A DNA stretch of 64,000 bases from Psychrobacter immobilis (lineage in GTDB: Bacteria; Pseudomonadota; Gammaproteobacteria; Pseudomonadales; Moraxellaceae), in assembly GCF_904846065.1 (NCBI RefSeq), contig NZ_CAJGZV010000001.1, positions 434,001 through 498,000 on the forward strand, in the 5' to 3' direction. The position numbers were made by a program, and so were the translations under genes. This document shows, in pieces, positions 48,064 to 56,849 of this stretch (within the stretch, counting starts at the first letter, position 1; every line of letters starts with the position of its first letter). The notes beneath the pieces were generated by a model. The model made no database searches. It saw only the letters and a program-made list of their open reading frames with translations, and was not told the origin of the DNA.

Positions 48064-48963
48064 ATGACTAGTCAAAGACAGCAAGGCGGAAGCCAAAAAG
48101 ATTGGGATGAAGTCCGCAAACACAGCGATTTGCCTATTATTACTATAATCACCTCTACCTATAATGTCATGCAAGACCTGCACTGGACGATAGACTCTAT
48201 TAAAGAGCAGACCTATCCTAATATACAATGGATAATAGCCGATGGTGCCTCAACCGATGGTACGGTTGCCATGCTTGAAGCAAATAGTGGGTTGATTGAT
48301 TACTGGTTTAGTGAACCTGATACGGGCATCTATGATGCTTGGAATAAAGCGCTTGAGCATGTCAAAGGTGATTGGGTGCAATTCATCGGTGCAGGTGATG
48401 AATTATATGAGACTAATACTTTAGAAAAAGTGGCTTCATATCTTAAAGATGCTTATCCAAACTATGAGCTAGTCTATGGACAAGTGATGCATATTAGCGA
48501 AAAAGGTAGGAAGGAGCTATATATTTCGGGCGAGCCTTGGGAGCATTATCAAGGGAAGTGGGAAGGTAATAGACCTAGACTACCACCACATCCCGCTATC
48601 TTCCACAATAAGGATATGTTCATTAGACAGCAATTTGATACACAGTTCAAAATTGTATCAGATAGTCATTTTCTATTACAGAATTTAGATAAGAACTTTC
48701 TCTATGTACCCTTTATCATCAATATAATGCCATTGGGCGGTATATCGGCAACGATCAGTGGAATAATTGCAAGTTATGAAGAATTGAATGAAGCTGTTAA
48801 AAAACTTAGAATTAAGATACCTTTGTCCGTAAAAGTAAAAGGTCATATGCGCTATCAAGTATCTAAACAAGGCGTAAGACTCTTATCAGAAGAAAGATAC
48901 GTTAGGTTGCTAGACTTTGTGAAGAGCTTAAGAGGCAAGCCTAAAGTCTTTACAGAAAATTAA
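48064..48963 (+). CDS. Glycosyltransferase family 2 (WcaA/colanic-acid-type)
   Basis: 299 residues from ATG 48064, right after the fcl stop; an earlier in-frame TTG (47977) lies inside fcl and is unlikely. GT-A fold: IITIITSTYNVMQDLHWTIDSIKEQTYPNIQWIIADGASTDGTV, then DYWFSEPDTGIYDAWNKALEHVKGDWVQFIGAGDEL with the GAGD metal-binding motif in place of DxD. Similar enzymes extend exopolysaccharide and O-antigen repeats, some using GDP-fucose as donor, which the fcl neighbour makes plausible. Acceptor unknown. Confidence 0.85.
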   Translation: MTSQRQQGGSQKDWDEVRKHSDLPIITIITSTYNVMQDLHWTIDSIKEQTYPNIQWIIADGASTDGTVAMLEANSGLIDYWFSEPDTGIYDAWNKALEHVKGDWVQFIGAGDELYETNTLEKVASYLKDAYPNYELVYGQVMHISEKGRKELYISGEPWEHYQGKWEGNRPRLPPHPAIFHNKDMFIRQQFDTQFKIVSDSHFLLQNLDKNFLYVPFIINIMPLGGISATISGIIASYEELNEAVKKLRIKIPLSVKVKGHMRYQVSKQGVRLLSEERYVRLLDFVKSLRGKPKVFTEN

Positions 48964-48974
48964 GGGTTAAACTG

Positions 48975-49796
48975 ATGATACCTAAAAAGATCCATTATTG
49001 CTGGTTAAGTGGCGATCCACTGCCAGAGAAAATTCAACAATGCATGCAAACTTGGCAAAGGACTATGCCTGAATATGAGTTAGTGCTATGGGATACTAAT
49101 AAATTTGACATTACTTCCATACCCTTTGTACATGAAGCCTATCAGCAAAGAAAATGGGCATTTGCAGCGGATTATATAAGATTGTATGCCTTATACACAG
49201 AAGGTGGTATTTATTTAGATACTGATGTCATTGTTAAACAGAAATTTGATGAATTGCTAAAGTGTGGATTTTTTACCTCTGTAGAGCAGAATGTAGATAG
49301 TTATTTTGACGAAGAAACTTTAGCAATAGCAAAAGTAGCTGGTTTAGAGCTATCACAAGACAGAGATATCACTATTCAAGCTGCAGTCTTGGGCGCAGTC
49401 GCTGGGCATCCTTATATAAAGGCTTGTATGGAATGGTATGAAAATAAACATTTCATAACTGAGGATGGTATTTATTTTGACAAGATTGTTGCTCCAGATA
49501 TTTATGCTCACGTGTTAAAGCAGTTTGGGTTTGAGTATAAAGACGAAAGACAAAGCTTGCCTAATGATACGATTATACATCCAAGCCATACTTTCCCCAA
49601 TGGAAGCTTAGTTGGTGACAAGTTAAATCATGAAACTTATGCCGTTCATTGTTTCTTTGGTGAATGGCGTATCAATTCATGGAGAGACAAAGTCTTAAAA
49701 AATATTGAGAGCAATAGATTGTTAAGACGTGTTTTTCAGAGGCGAATTTACAAGGATACAGAAGAAATAATTAATGAAGATGTATTAAAAAATTAA
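48975..49796 (+). CDS. Glycosyltransferase family 32 (DXD sugar-binding)
   Basis: 273 residues. The GT32 pattern is clear: IPKKIHYCWLSGDPLPEKIQQCMQTWQRTMPEYELVLWD at the start, then WAFAADYIRLYALYTEGGIYLDTDVIVKQKFD with the DxD metal site at LDTD. Relatives transfer mannose or galactose in capsule and O-antigen clusters. AT-rich like its downstream neighbours. It lies 11 bases after the previous gene and 9 before the next, within the operon. Confidence 0.87.
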   Translation: MIPKKIHYCWLSGDPLPEKIQQCMQTWQRTMPEYELVLWDTNKFDITSIPFVHEAYQQRKWAFAADYIRLYALYTEGGIYLDTDVIVKQKFDELLKCGFFTSVEQNVDSYFDEETLAIAKVAGLELSQDRDITIQAAVLGAVAGHPYIKACMEWYENKHFITEDGIYFDKIVAPDIYAHVLKQFGFEYKDERQSLPNDTIIHPSHTFPNGSLVGDKLNHETYAVHCFFGEWRINSWRDKVLKNIESNRLLRRVFQRRIYKDTEEIINEDVLKN

Positions 49797-49805
49797 GGAT
49801 AATTT

Positions 49806-50663
49806 ATGCCATTTACTTCAAATATTACGGTTGGAGTGGCTACATTTAATAGAATTAACTATATAAAGAAGATGGCAGAATCTTTACAGGTTTCTGTAGA
49901 TTGCAAGAAACTGCATATAAGAGTATATGACGATAACAGTTCAGAAATTAACCAGCATGACCTATGGAAAATACTGCCCTTTGCCACTGAAATTGTTGTT
50001 AGAGAAAGCAATCTTAAAGCAGACATGAATATGTATAGAATGTATAAAGACTTTTTAAATACAGACGATTATATTTTTTTTAATGCTGATTCAGATCTAA
50101 TATTTCGTCCTGATTGGTTAGCAATGGTCAAAAAGTATTTACCTCAAACGGATGGTGTTTTGTCCCTTTATCACTCTAATAAACACGACTTCATTCAGCC
50201 ACCAGTCAATGGACTAGGGTTTAAGAATAGTTTAGGAGCTGCAGGTGTCGTAATGACTAGAGAGATTGTTGATATCATTATAAATGACATTCCTAAAGAA
50301 AATGTTAAAGGTTTTGATTGGCAGTGGTCTTCCATTCTTCAAAAAAAAGGTATAAGACTCGCGTGTTTAGAGAATAGTTACGTTCAGCATATTGGTATTC
50401 AAGGACAGAATAATAAAGGTATGCTACATGATTTTGATTATGGTCTGAATTTTCTACCTGTTAACGAAGTGAATCAGCAGGTAGTAATGGAATTTATTGA
50501 TGAGATGATAGTAGAAAATGCGAAAATTTTTGCTAAGTTATCAGAAAATGAGAAATTATTTGTGGATTTTATTTCAGGTAGTAAGCATTTAAATTATAAG
50601 GTTGGACAAGCGGTACTTGTGATACCAAGAAAGATAAAAAAATATTTTCACTTTAGTGAATGA
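49806..50663 (+). CDS. Glycosyltransferase, GT2-like (GT-A fold)
   Basis: 285 residues. The start NITVGVATFNRINYIKKMAESLQVS and IRVYDDNSSE resemble the GT2 nucleotide-binding half, with FFNADSDLIFRPDWLAMV carrying the DxD-type (ADSD) motif. The rest, FKNSLGAAGVVMTREIVD and FDWQWSSILQKKGIRLACLENSYVQHIGIQGQNN, fits the acceptor half (xxxHIGxxG). Such enzymes appear in many O-antigen loci. Very AT-rich. Specificity unknown. Its end overlaps the possible GTG start of the next gene. Confidence 0.75.
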   Translation: MPFTSNITVGVATFNRINYIKKMAESLQVSVDCKKLHIRVYDDNSSEINQHDLWKILPFATEIVVRESNLKADMNMYRMYKDFLNTDDYIFFNADSDLIFRPDWLAMVKKYLPQTDGVLSLYHSNKHDFIQPPVNGLGFKNSLGAAGVVMTREIVDIIINDIPKENVKGFDWQWSSILQKKGIRLACLENSYVQHIGIQGQNNKGMLHDFDYGLNFLPVNEVNQQVVMEFIDEMIVENAKIFAKLSENEKLFVDFISGSKHLNYKVGQAVLVIPRKIKKYFHFSE

Positions 50664-50670
50664 TTATACA

Positions 50671-51720
50671 ATGAACATAATATTTATTATAAATAGTTTG
50701 GAAGACAGAGGCGGGACAGAAAGAGTAGCCTCTCTATTAGCAAATGAGTTAAGCACATTCTATAGAATAACCATTCTTTCAAGGCAGGTTAATACTTTAG
50801 CTAATGCCTACTATCTAAATGATCGAGTGACAGATATTAAGTTCCAAGGAAATAGCTGGTATTTTATTAATCAGTGTAAGCAGTATATATACAGTAACCA
50901 TCCAGATATAGTTATTATTCATACAATGAGTAAGCTGACGTCTGCTTTATTATTAAGCGGTATCAAGACTAAGAATATTTGGAGTCTTGAGCATATTTCT
51001 TATGATTCTCATGCTTGGATCTTCAAGCAACTAAGAAAACGGCTCTATAGTAAGTTAGATGTTATTGTTACGCTTACTAATGATGATGCTGTGAATTATA
51101 AGAGATTTTCTAACAATGTAAAAATCATAGCTAATGCTACCCCCTTAAAAATAAAAAAAATCTCTCATCAAAATAATTCAAAAATTATTGTTTCTATAGG
51201 AAGACTGACCTATCAAAAAGGCTACGATTATTTAATCAGGGCTTGGTCATTAGTAGAAAAGATTTATCCTGATTGGTCACTTCACATCTATGGTGAAGGT
51301 GAGAGTCGAGAAAAACTAGAACAAATGGTTAGAAACAATAAACTCAGAAACATTCGTTTAAAACGTATGACAAATAATGTTCAAAATGTTTATGACAATA
51401 CTGCTTTTTACGTTATGAGCTCAAGATTTGAAGGTTTACCCGTTGTACTTATTGAAGCGCAAAGCCGAGGATTACCCATAGTCAGTTTTAATTGCCCTTC
51501 AGGACCAGCTGAGATTATCAGTGAGGGTATTGACGGCTACTTAGTAGAAAATGGAAATGTTGAAATGCTTGCTGAAAGAATAGGCTATTTGATAGATAAT
51601 GACTCTATTAGGCAAGTGTTTTCAGCTAACGCACTGATATCTGCTAAACGCTTTGAGCCTGATCAGATTATTAATCAATGGATAACCTTAATTGACGATG
51701 AATGTAAAAGAAATAAATAA
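50671..51720 (+). CDS. Glycosyltransferase, GT4 family
   Basis: About 349 residues from ATG 50671; GTG 50656 would add five residues and overlap the preceding gene. The N-terminus MNIIFIINSLEDRGGTERVASLLANEL has the GGTERV acceptor motif of GT4. The donor domain shows KIIVSIGRLTYQKGYDYLIRAWSLV, LHIYGEGESREKLEQMV, and VMSSRFEGLPVVLIEAQSRGLPIVSFNCPSGPAEII (EX7E). Related to N-acetylgalactosamine and glucosyl transferases of O-antigen clusters. AT-rich. Overlaps the next gene's start by about 23 bases. Confidence 0.87.
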   Translation: MNIIFIINSLEDRGGTERVASLLANELSTFYRITILSRQVNTLANAYYLNDRVTDIKFQGNSWYFINQCKQYIYSNHPDIVIIHTMSKLTSALLLSGIKTKNIWSLEHISYDSHAWIFKQLRKRLYSKLDVIVTLTNDDAVNYKRFSNNVKIIANATPLKIKKISHQNNSKIIVSIGRLTYQKGYDYLIRAWSLVEKIYPDWSLHIYGEGESREKLEQMVRNNKLRNIRLKRMTNNVQNVYDNTAFYVMSSRFEGLPVVLIEAQSRGLPIVSFNCPSGPAEIISEGIDGYLVENGNVEMLAERIGYLIDNDSIRQVFSANALISAKRFEPDQIINQWITLIDDECKRNK

Positions 51721-52456
51721 TACCGATTTAAAAGTTTCAATAATTATGTCAGTATATAAGGCTAGAACGACTATTGAACAAGCGGTTGCAAGTGTCGTTA
51801 CTCAGTCTTATAACAACTGGGAACTCATTATTATTAATGATGCCTGTCCAGAGGATAGCTGTCGAGTGATAAGAGATCAGGTTATAAATAGTCCTCAAAT
51901 TATACAAATTGAAAACGCGACTAATCAAGGCGTTGTCATCTCTAGAAATACAGGTATTGCTCAAGCGAAAGGGCAAATCATTGCTTTTTTAGATTCTGAT
52001 GATTACTGGGATAAGTACAAACTTGAGAGACAAATTACCAAGATTGAAGAGGGATATGACTTGGTATGTTCAAACTATATTAGAGTTAAGCCAAATGCTA
52101 ACACTGTAGAAGTTAAACATAAGGAAGAGTTTAGTTTTAGTGATATGTTAAAGTCTAATCAGATAGGCAATCTCACAGGTATGTACCGCTGTGATCTAAT
52201 AGGTAAAATTTATCAAAAACAAATAGGTCACGAAGACTATCTGATGTGGTTAGAAATAGTTAAACTAGTTGGCATTGGATATTGTGTACAAGAGCCACTT
52301 GCTTATTACCGCGTATCAAATAAGTCTTTATCTTCTAATAAGTTTCGAGCAGCAAGTTGGCAATGGTATATATACAGAAAAGAGTTAAAGCTTAGTCTGA
52401 TAACAAGTCTATGGTTTTTCTCAATTTATGTTTATGAAGCATTAAAAAAGCGATAA
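51698..52456 (+). CDS. Glycosyltransferase family 2, last gene of the glycan operon
   Basis: 252 residues from ATG 51698; an in-frame TTG precedes it. GT-A core: VSIIMSVYKARTTIEQAVASVVTQSYNNWELIIINDACPEDS, then GVVISRNTGIAQAKGQIIAFLDSDDYWDKYKLERQI with the DxD-type DSDD. A later GHEDYLMWLEIVKLVGIG (ED motif) gives the catalytic base, typical of GT2. The stop codon lies inside the operon terminator. Donor and acceptor unknown. Confidence 0.88.
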   Translation: MNVKEINNTDLKVSIIMSVYKARTTIEQAVASVVTQSYNNWELIIINDACPEDSCRVIRDQVINSPQIIQIENATNQGVVISRNTGIAQAKGQIIAFLDSDDYWDKYKLERQITKIEEGYDLVCSNYIRVKPNANTVEVKHKEEFSFSDMLKSNQIGNLTGMYRCDLIGKIYQKQIGHEDYLMWLEIVKLVGIGYCVQEPLAYYRVSNKSLSSNKFRAASWQWYIYRKELKLSLITSLWFFSIYVYEALKKR

Positions 52457-52482
52457 TAAAAAGATTTTATTATCGCTTTTTT
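52444..52482 (+). terminator. Terminator at the end of the glycan operon
   Basis: Perfect 17-bp stem AAAAAGCGATAATAAAA/TTTTATTATCGCTTTTT with loop AGA, followed by T's. The last codons and stop of the final glycosyltransferase lie in its left arm. Confidence 0.9.
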
Positions 52483-52505
52483 AATGCTGGAATTTATTAT
52501 CATTA

Positions 52506-52674
52506 GGGCGTGTCCTTAATTCAATTGATCATATCTAAACGGGCTAAAAATGGCTAAATTTTGCCAAAAATCGTTAAATAGCTGGTTAATATCCTGATAT
52601 TATCTGTGCTATTTTCCTTGTTTGACGGTAATTTATCTCGTTTTTATCACCATTTTTGAAATGAGGACACGCCC
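52506..52674 (+). mobile_element. MITE-like element, copy 2 (after the glycan operon)
   Basis: About 169 bp. Terminal inverted repeats: left GGGCGTGTCCTTAATTCAATT, right the complement of GGGCGTGTCCTCATTTCAAA-like sequence. TA on both flanks, no coding sequence. It is the reverse complement of copy 1 at 19517-19686. It lies between the glycan operon terminator and the convergent fdxA gene. Its TIRs match each other better than those of copy 1, so it may be the younger insertion. Confidence 0.82.
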
Positions 52675-52687
52675 TAGTCTATGTGGA

Positions 52688-53011
52688 TTACTTCTCTAAA
52701 TACTGAATCTTACCTTCCACGCCATCCCACTTTTCAGCTTCTGGCATTTGTCCTTTCATCTCTGTGATGTTTGGCCATTTTTGCGCCAGCTCTTCGTTTA
52801 GCTGGGTGAACATCTCTTGTCCTTTTGGTACTTCATCTTCTGAGAAGATCGCATTGGCAGGGCATTCAGGCTCGCATAGCGCGCAGTCGATGCACTCGTC
52901 AGGATCGATGACGAGGAAGTTCGGGCCTTCATAAAAGCAGTCCACAGGACAGACTTCCACACAGTCGGTGTATTTGCAAAGAATGCAGTTATCTGTAACG
53001 ACAAAGGTCAT
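52688..53011 (-). CDS. fdxA: 7Fe-8S/8Fe ferredoxin FdxA
   Basis: 107-residue ferredoxin almost superimposable on Azotobacter ferredoxin [29 protein letters not shown], then [21 protein letters not shown]. Nine cysteines supply a [3Fe-4S] and a [4Fe-4S] cluster, and the usual C-terminal ~50-residue extension ends with [11 protein letters not shown]. Cytoplasmic electron carrier; in pseudomonads FdxA acts in redox stress responses and lies beside mutS, as it does here. mutS is 206 bases upstream on the same strand. Confidence 0.95.
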   Translation of the reverse strand: MTFVVTDNCILCKYTDCVEVCPVDCFYEGPNFLVIDPDECIDCALCEPECPANAIFSEDEVPKGQEMFTQLNEELAQKWPNITEMKGQMPEAEKWDGVEGKIQYLEK

Positions 53012-53217
53012 AGTGAGGTCTACCTGTTATTGGATTGGCTGATATGGTTCATCCCTTTTAAAAGAGTTACTGTGCTCACCGTGCTTGAAGTATTATTGAT
53101 ACATCTGCACTTGGTTGCCATGATCTTCTTTTAAATTGAATCAACGATAAGGGCTACATAGAATAGTTGGAAAATAAGGCACATTTTAACGCCTTTACGG
53201 CTAATTGACAATTCCCT

Positions 53218-56200
53218 TTAATGACTAATGATTTTTTTCAAATGATAGAGTAAATCATGCGCTTGCTTTGGCGTTAAGGTATCAGGATCAATCGCGCTTA
53301 GTTCATCCTGTAAGCTAAGCAGCTGATTTTGTTGTGGAATATCAGCCATTATTTGATATTGATTGGTGATTTTTATATCATCTCTCTCTATTTCATGACC
53401 ATTCATATGATCGCATTTATCATTTACTGACTTAGCTAATTCATTTTTGTCATCAACGGTTATCACGTTTTCTAACCTGCTAGGGTCCAATTTTAAGTTA
53501 TCTGCTAAGTAGCGCTTGGCGTCATCCAGTACTTGGGTAGGAATCCCTGCCATTTTTGCCACATGAAGACCAAAACTAGAGCTTGCTGCACCATCTTTGA
53601 TTTGATGCAGTAGTAGCAGTTGACCGTCGATTTCACTGGCAGCGACATGGACGTTGCGGATAAGTTTGTCATTACTTCCACTGCTTTCTTTATAGTTTTC
53701 CGCCAATTTTGTCAGCTCAAAATAGTGAGTGGCAAATAATGTCAGGCAGCCAATCTCTAGCAATCGATTAACGCAAGCATGAGCAATGGCCAAACCGTCA
53801 GTGGTCGCTGTGCCGCGTCCGACTTCATCCATCAGTACCAGCGATTTATTGGTTGCTTGATTGAGAATATTAGCCGTTTCAATCATTTCAACCATAAAGG
53901 TCGATTTGCCGCCCGCCAAATCATCCGCTGAGCCAATACGGGTAAAGATACGGTCGATATCGCCGATATGAGCACTCGCTGCTGGCACAAAGCTACCGCA
54001 ATGAGCAAGTAGGACGATCAATGCCGTTTGGCGCATATAGGTTGATTTACCACCCATATTAGGACCAGTAATCATCAACAGTCTTTCAGGGTTTTCATCA
54101 CTGCCTAGTGCACAATCATTAGCGACAAAATGGCTGCTATGCTTGGCAGGAGTATTGCTTTGAGTATGAATAGGGTTTAGTGCGGCTTCGACGACGACAT
54201 GACGACCTGCTTTGATATCGATACTGGTTTGATTGTTATTATTCAAGCCATTTTTTAAGTGACTGTTTTTTAAGCCGCTATCTTCTTTTGAGTCGTTACT
54301 CATGACTGGACGCTGCCAGTTATAAATAATTGCAAGCTGTGCCCAATTACTGAGCACATCTATTTGCGCAACCGCAGCGCTCAGTTGTTGCAGTTCGGCT
54401 AAATGGTTGCTGAGTTCAGTTAAGAGTTCGTGATACAGCTGCTTTTCACGGGTCAATGCTAAGCTTTGCGCGCTGAGATATTCTGTCTCAACTTCTTTTA
54501 GCTTATCAGTGATAAAGCGCTCGCTGCTTTTTAGCGTTTGCCGACGGATAAAATGTGCTGGTGCATTCTTTGCCTGCATTTTAGGCAATTCAAAATAAAA
54601 GCCGCTCACTTTATTAAAACCTACTTTTAGACTGGGTAATTGGCTCTCTAAACGCGCGCGCTCTACCATCTCATCCAAGGTTACTTGGATATTGTCATGG
54701 AGATGAGTCAGGCGATCAAACTCTTCATCATAGCCAGCGGCTAGCATGCCACCATCGCGAATATGAGCAGGCGGCTCGGCAATAATAGCGCGCTCAATCA
54801 GCTCAGCGACGGACTGTACGGCAGGTAACTGCGCAGGCAATTGCTGCATTAGCATCGGCAACAGTCCTGCCTGCTCATGGCGAATATCTGCATTCGTCAG
54901 TAGCGTCGTAAGCTGGGCGCTACTAGCAATACCCTCAGCAAGTTTACGCAGGTCACGCGGTTTAGCACTCATTAGTCCAATACGGCTACTAATACGTTCC
55001 ATATCACCAATAGCGTTTAAGGTTTCGCGTAAGCTAGTAACTAATGAGATATTTCCCGAGCTTTGCTCAGGCTGTTTATCAGTATTTAACAAACTGGTTA
55101 TCGCATCTAAGCGCATATTAATGCGCGAATGCTGACGCAGTGGGCGTTTCATTTGCTGCACCAGTAAGCGTCGACCCATCGGTGTTTGACAATGATTGAG
55201 GACAGATATTAATGAGGTTCCATTGCTGCTAACGGGTGTAAATAGCTCAAGATTTTGCTGACTATTGGCATCGATAATTAAATAATCGTCACTGTACTCA
55301 ACGATCAGCTGATTAAGTTGTGGCACATGACGCTGCTGAGTTTGCCGTGCATAATGTATGAGCGCCGCACAGCTAGATTGGGCAAGAAGTGCGTCATTGA
55401 TTCCTAGTCCATCAAGGCGTTGCACGTCAAACTGTTGGCAAAGGGTTGCGCTGGCATGCTCACGATGGAAGTCATTTGCCGCCACTTGGATAATAGGACA
55501 GTCGAGATGTTGACGTAGCCACAGCATCCAATCTTCGCCGATACGGTCGTTAAGTGCTTCGCTAACGATACATTCACTAGGCGCAAAGCGTGCCAGCACC
55601 GTCAGCATTTGCGTTTGCAAATTTTTAACATCATCATGGTTGTTATTATAGCTGGCACTAAGCGTTTGCGTCGTTAGTGTTCCAGCAGCTAAATCCATTT
55701 GGCTAATGGCAGCTTGCATAGGTTGTTTGCTGTTCGATTTAGGTATCTCGATATCAATGGCGACCACAGTTGGCGTATGATTGGGCGCAATTAAAGCATC
55801 ATCAGTAATTGTCCCTGCGGTCAGCGTTTTAACCACTTCACGGCGCATAATACTGCCAGCAGCAGATTTGCTTTTATCTTTTTTCTGCTTATCGCCCATC
55901 GTCGGAGCATTGGAAGGGTTATTCGTGTTGTCAGTGCCAGTGGCTGATTCGTCAATTTGCTCACACACAACGACGGTTTGCCCAGCAGCTATCAACCTTG
56001 CCATGTAGCTATCGGCCGCATGAAAAGGCACACCTGCCATGGCAATGGTATTGCCCGCTTTATCCGTACCACGGCGAGTCAAGGTGATGTCTAATATTTG
56101 TGCCGCGCGCTTGGCATCATCAAAAAATAACTCATAAAAATCACCCATGCGGTACAGCAGTAACGCTTGTGGATAGTTGGCTTTCATGGTTAGATATTGC

Positions 56201-56358
56201 ACCATCATCGGCGTATGATCTGCCAAGTGATAAACGGCATCGCCTACCATCAACTGATCGGCGGTCAAAGGTGTCGCGGTCTGTTGTTTTGATATTGCGT
56301 ACTTTGACGGAGTAGGTTTGGCGGCGTTAAGGTTTTGAGCGGATGGCTTAGCGGTCAT
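53218..56358 (-). CDS. mutS: DNA mismatch repair protein MutS
   Basis: Mismatch-recognising ATPase. N-terminal mismatch-binding domain with [32 protein letters not shown] (the Phe-x-Glu of GDFYELF), later core and clamp domains, and the ABC ATPase with Walker [15 protein letters not shown] near residue 760, [18 protein letters not shown], and a HYFELT His motif. 1,046 residues against 853 in E. coli. The excess is polar insertions: an N-terminal tail (1-45), an Asn/Lys segment near 145-170, one at about 700-750 just before Walker A, and a C-terminal stretch near 975-1020. All lie outside conserved motifs. Start ATG 56358. Confidence 0.95.
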   Translation of the reverse strand: MTAKPSAQNLNAAKPTPSKYAISKQQTATPLTADQLMVGDAVYHLADHTPMMVQYLTMKANYPQALLLYRMGDFYELFFDDAKRAAQILDITLTRRGTDKAGNTIAMAGVPFHAADSYMARLIAAGQTVVVCEQIDESATGTDNTNNPSNAPTMGDKQKKDKSKSAAGSIMRREVVKTLTAGTITDDALIAPNHTPTVVAIDIEIPKSNSKQPMQAAISQMDLAAGTLTTQTLSASYNNNHDDVKNLQTQMLTVLARFAPSECIVSEALNDRIGEDWMLWLRQHLDCPIIQVAANDFHREHASATLCQQFDVQRLDGLGINDALLAQSSCAALIHYARQTQQRHVPQLNQLIVEYSDDYLIIDANSQQNLELFTPVSSNGTSLISVLNHCQTPMGRRLLVQQMKRPLRQHSRINMRLDAITSLLNTDKQPEQSSGNISLVTSLRETLNAIGDMERISSRIGLMSAKPRDLRKLAEGIASSAQLTTLLTNADIRHEQAGLLPMLMQQLPAQLPAVQSVAELIERAIIAEPPAHIRDGGMLAAGYDEEFDRLTHLHDNIQVTLDEMVERARLESQLPSLKVGFNKVSGFYFELPKMQAKNAPAHFIRRQTLKSSERFITDKLKEVETEYLSAQSLALTREKQLYHELLTELSNHLAELQQLSAAVAQIDVLSNWAQLAIIYNWQRPVMSNDSKEDSGLKNSHLKNGLNNNNQTSIDIKAGRHVVVEAALNPIHTQSNTPAKHSSHFVANDCALGSDENPERLLMITGPNMGGKSTYMRQTALIVLLAHCGSFVPAASAHIGDIDRIFTRIGSADDLAGGKSTFMVEMIETANILNQATNKSLVLMDEVGRGTATTDGLAIAHACVNRLLEIGCLTLFATHYFELTKLAENYKESSGSNDKLIRNVHVAASEIDGQLLLLHQIKDGAASSSFGLHVAKMAGIPTQVLDDAKRYLADNLKLDPSRLENVITVDDKNELAKSVNDKCDHMNGHEIERDDIKITNQYQIMADIPQQNQLLSLQDELSAIDPDTLTPKQAHDLLYHLKKIISH

Positions 56359-56849
56359 GCAGAGTCTCTTATAATGCTTAAATGGGTTTTTAGTCGGCTG
56401 GCGTTAGATGTACGACGGTATATACATATCAGCGTAAAAAAATAGATGAGAAAAACACTCGCTTATGAGTGGTTAATTTGCAAGATTCTGGTTGATTTTT
56501 ACCAAAATAGCTTTATTAAAGGGTCATCATAGCGCGCAAATTTAGCAGTCGAAAGACTAAGAAGTGTGAAAGTGTAAATACTATTCTAGCACGTCCTGCC
56601 GCGCTTTTACGTCGGCAAATATCTACTCGCTGCCCTTGTATCCATCGGCGTCATAACCATATATAATGACGTCACACTTAATTGGGCGATACTTCATTAG
56701 GCGACACTTCATTAGGCAGTACCTTATTAATCAGTGCTTTGTTAACAAAAGGTACTTAGTCAGGTGATGACTGTAATGACAAGGCGGCAGCGGGCGAAGC
56801 TTTGGCTAATGCGCACTAATTATCGAATATTTCCATAGGTCAAAAAATT
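56359..56849. other. Intergenic region between divergent mutS and secA
   Basis: 491 bases. A TATAAT at 56662-56667 is a plausible secA -10 (about 185 bases before the ATG) with no good -35. Downstream of it lies the 15-bp tandem repeat at 56685-56729. No secM-like gene with a signal peptide was found. Confidence 0.45.
56685..56729. repeat. Three 15-bp tandem units in the secA leader
   Basis: GGCGATACTTCATTA, GGCGACACTTCATTA (one difference) and GGCAGTACCTTATTA in perfect register. They lie about 120-165 bases before the secA start and could affect the leader RNA. Repeat number may vary between strains. Confidence 0.75.

Noticed and set aside
56682..56758. 25-codon leader peptide before secA as a SecM equivalent
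   Set aside because: Starts at TTG right after a stop, has no ribosome site, no signal peptide and no arrest motif. Kept only as a repeat observation.
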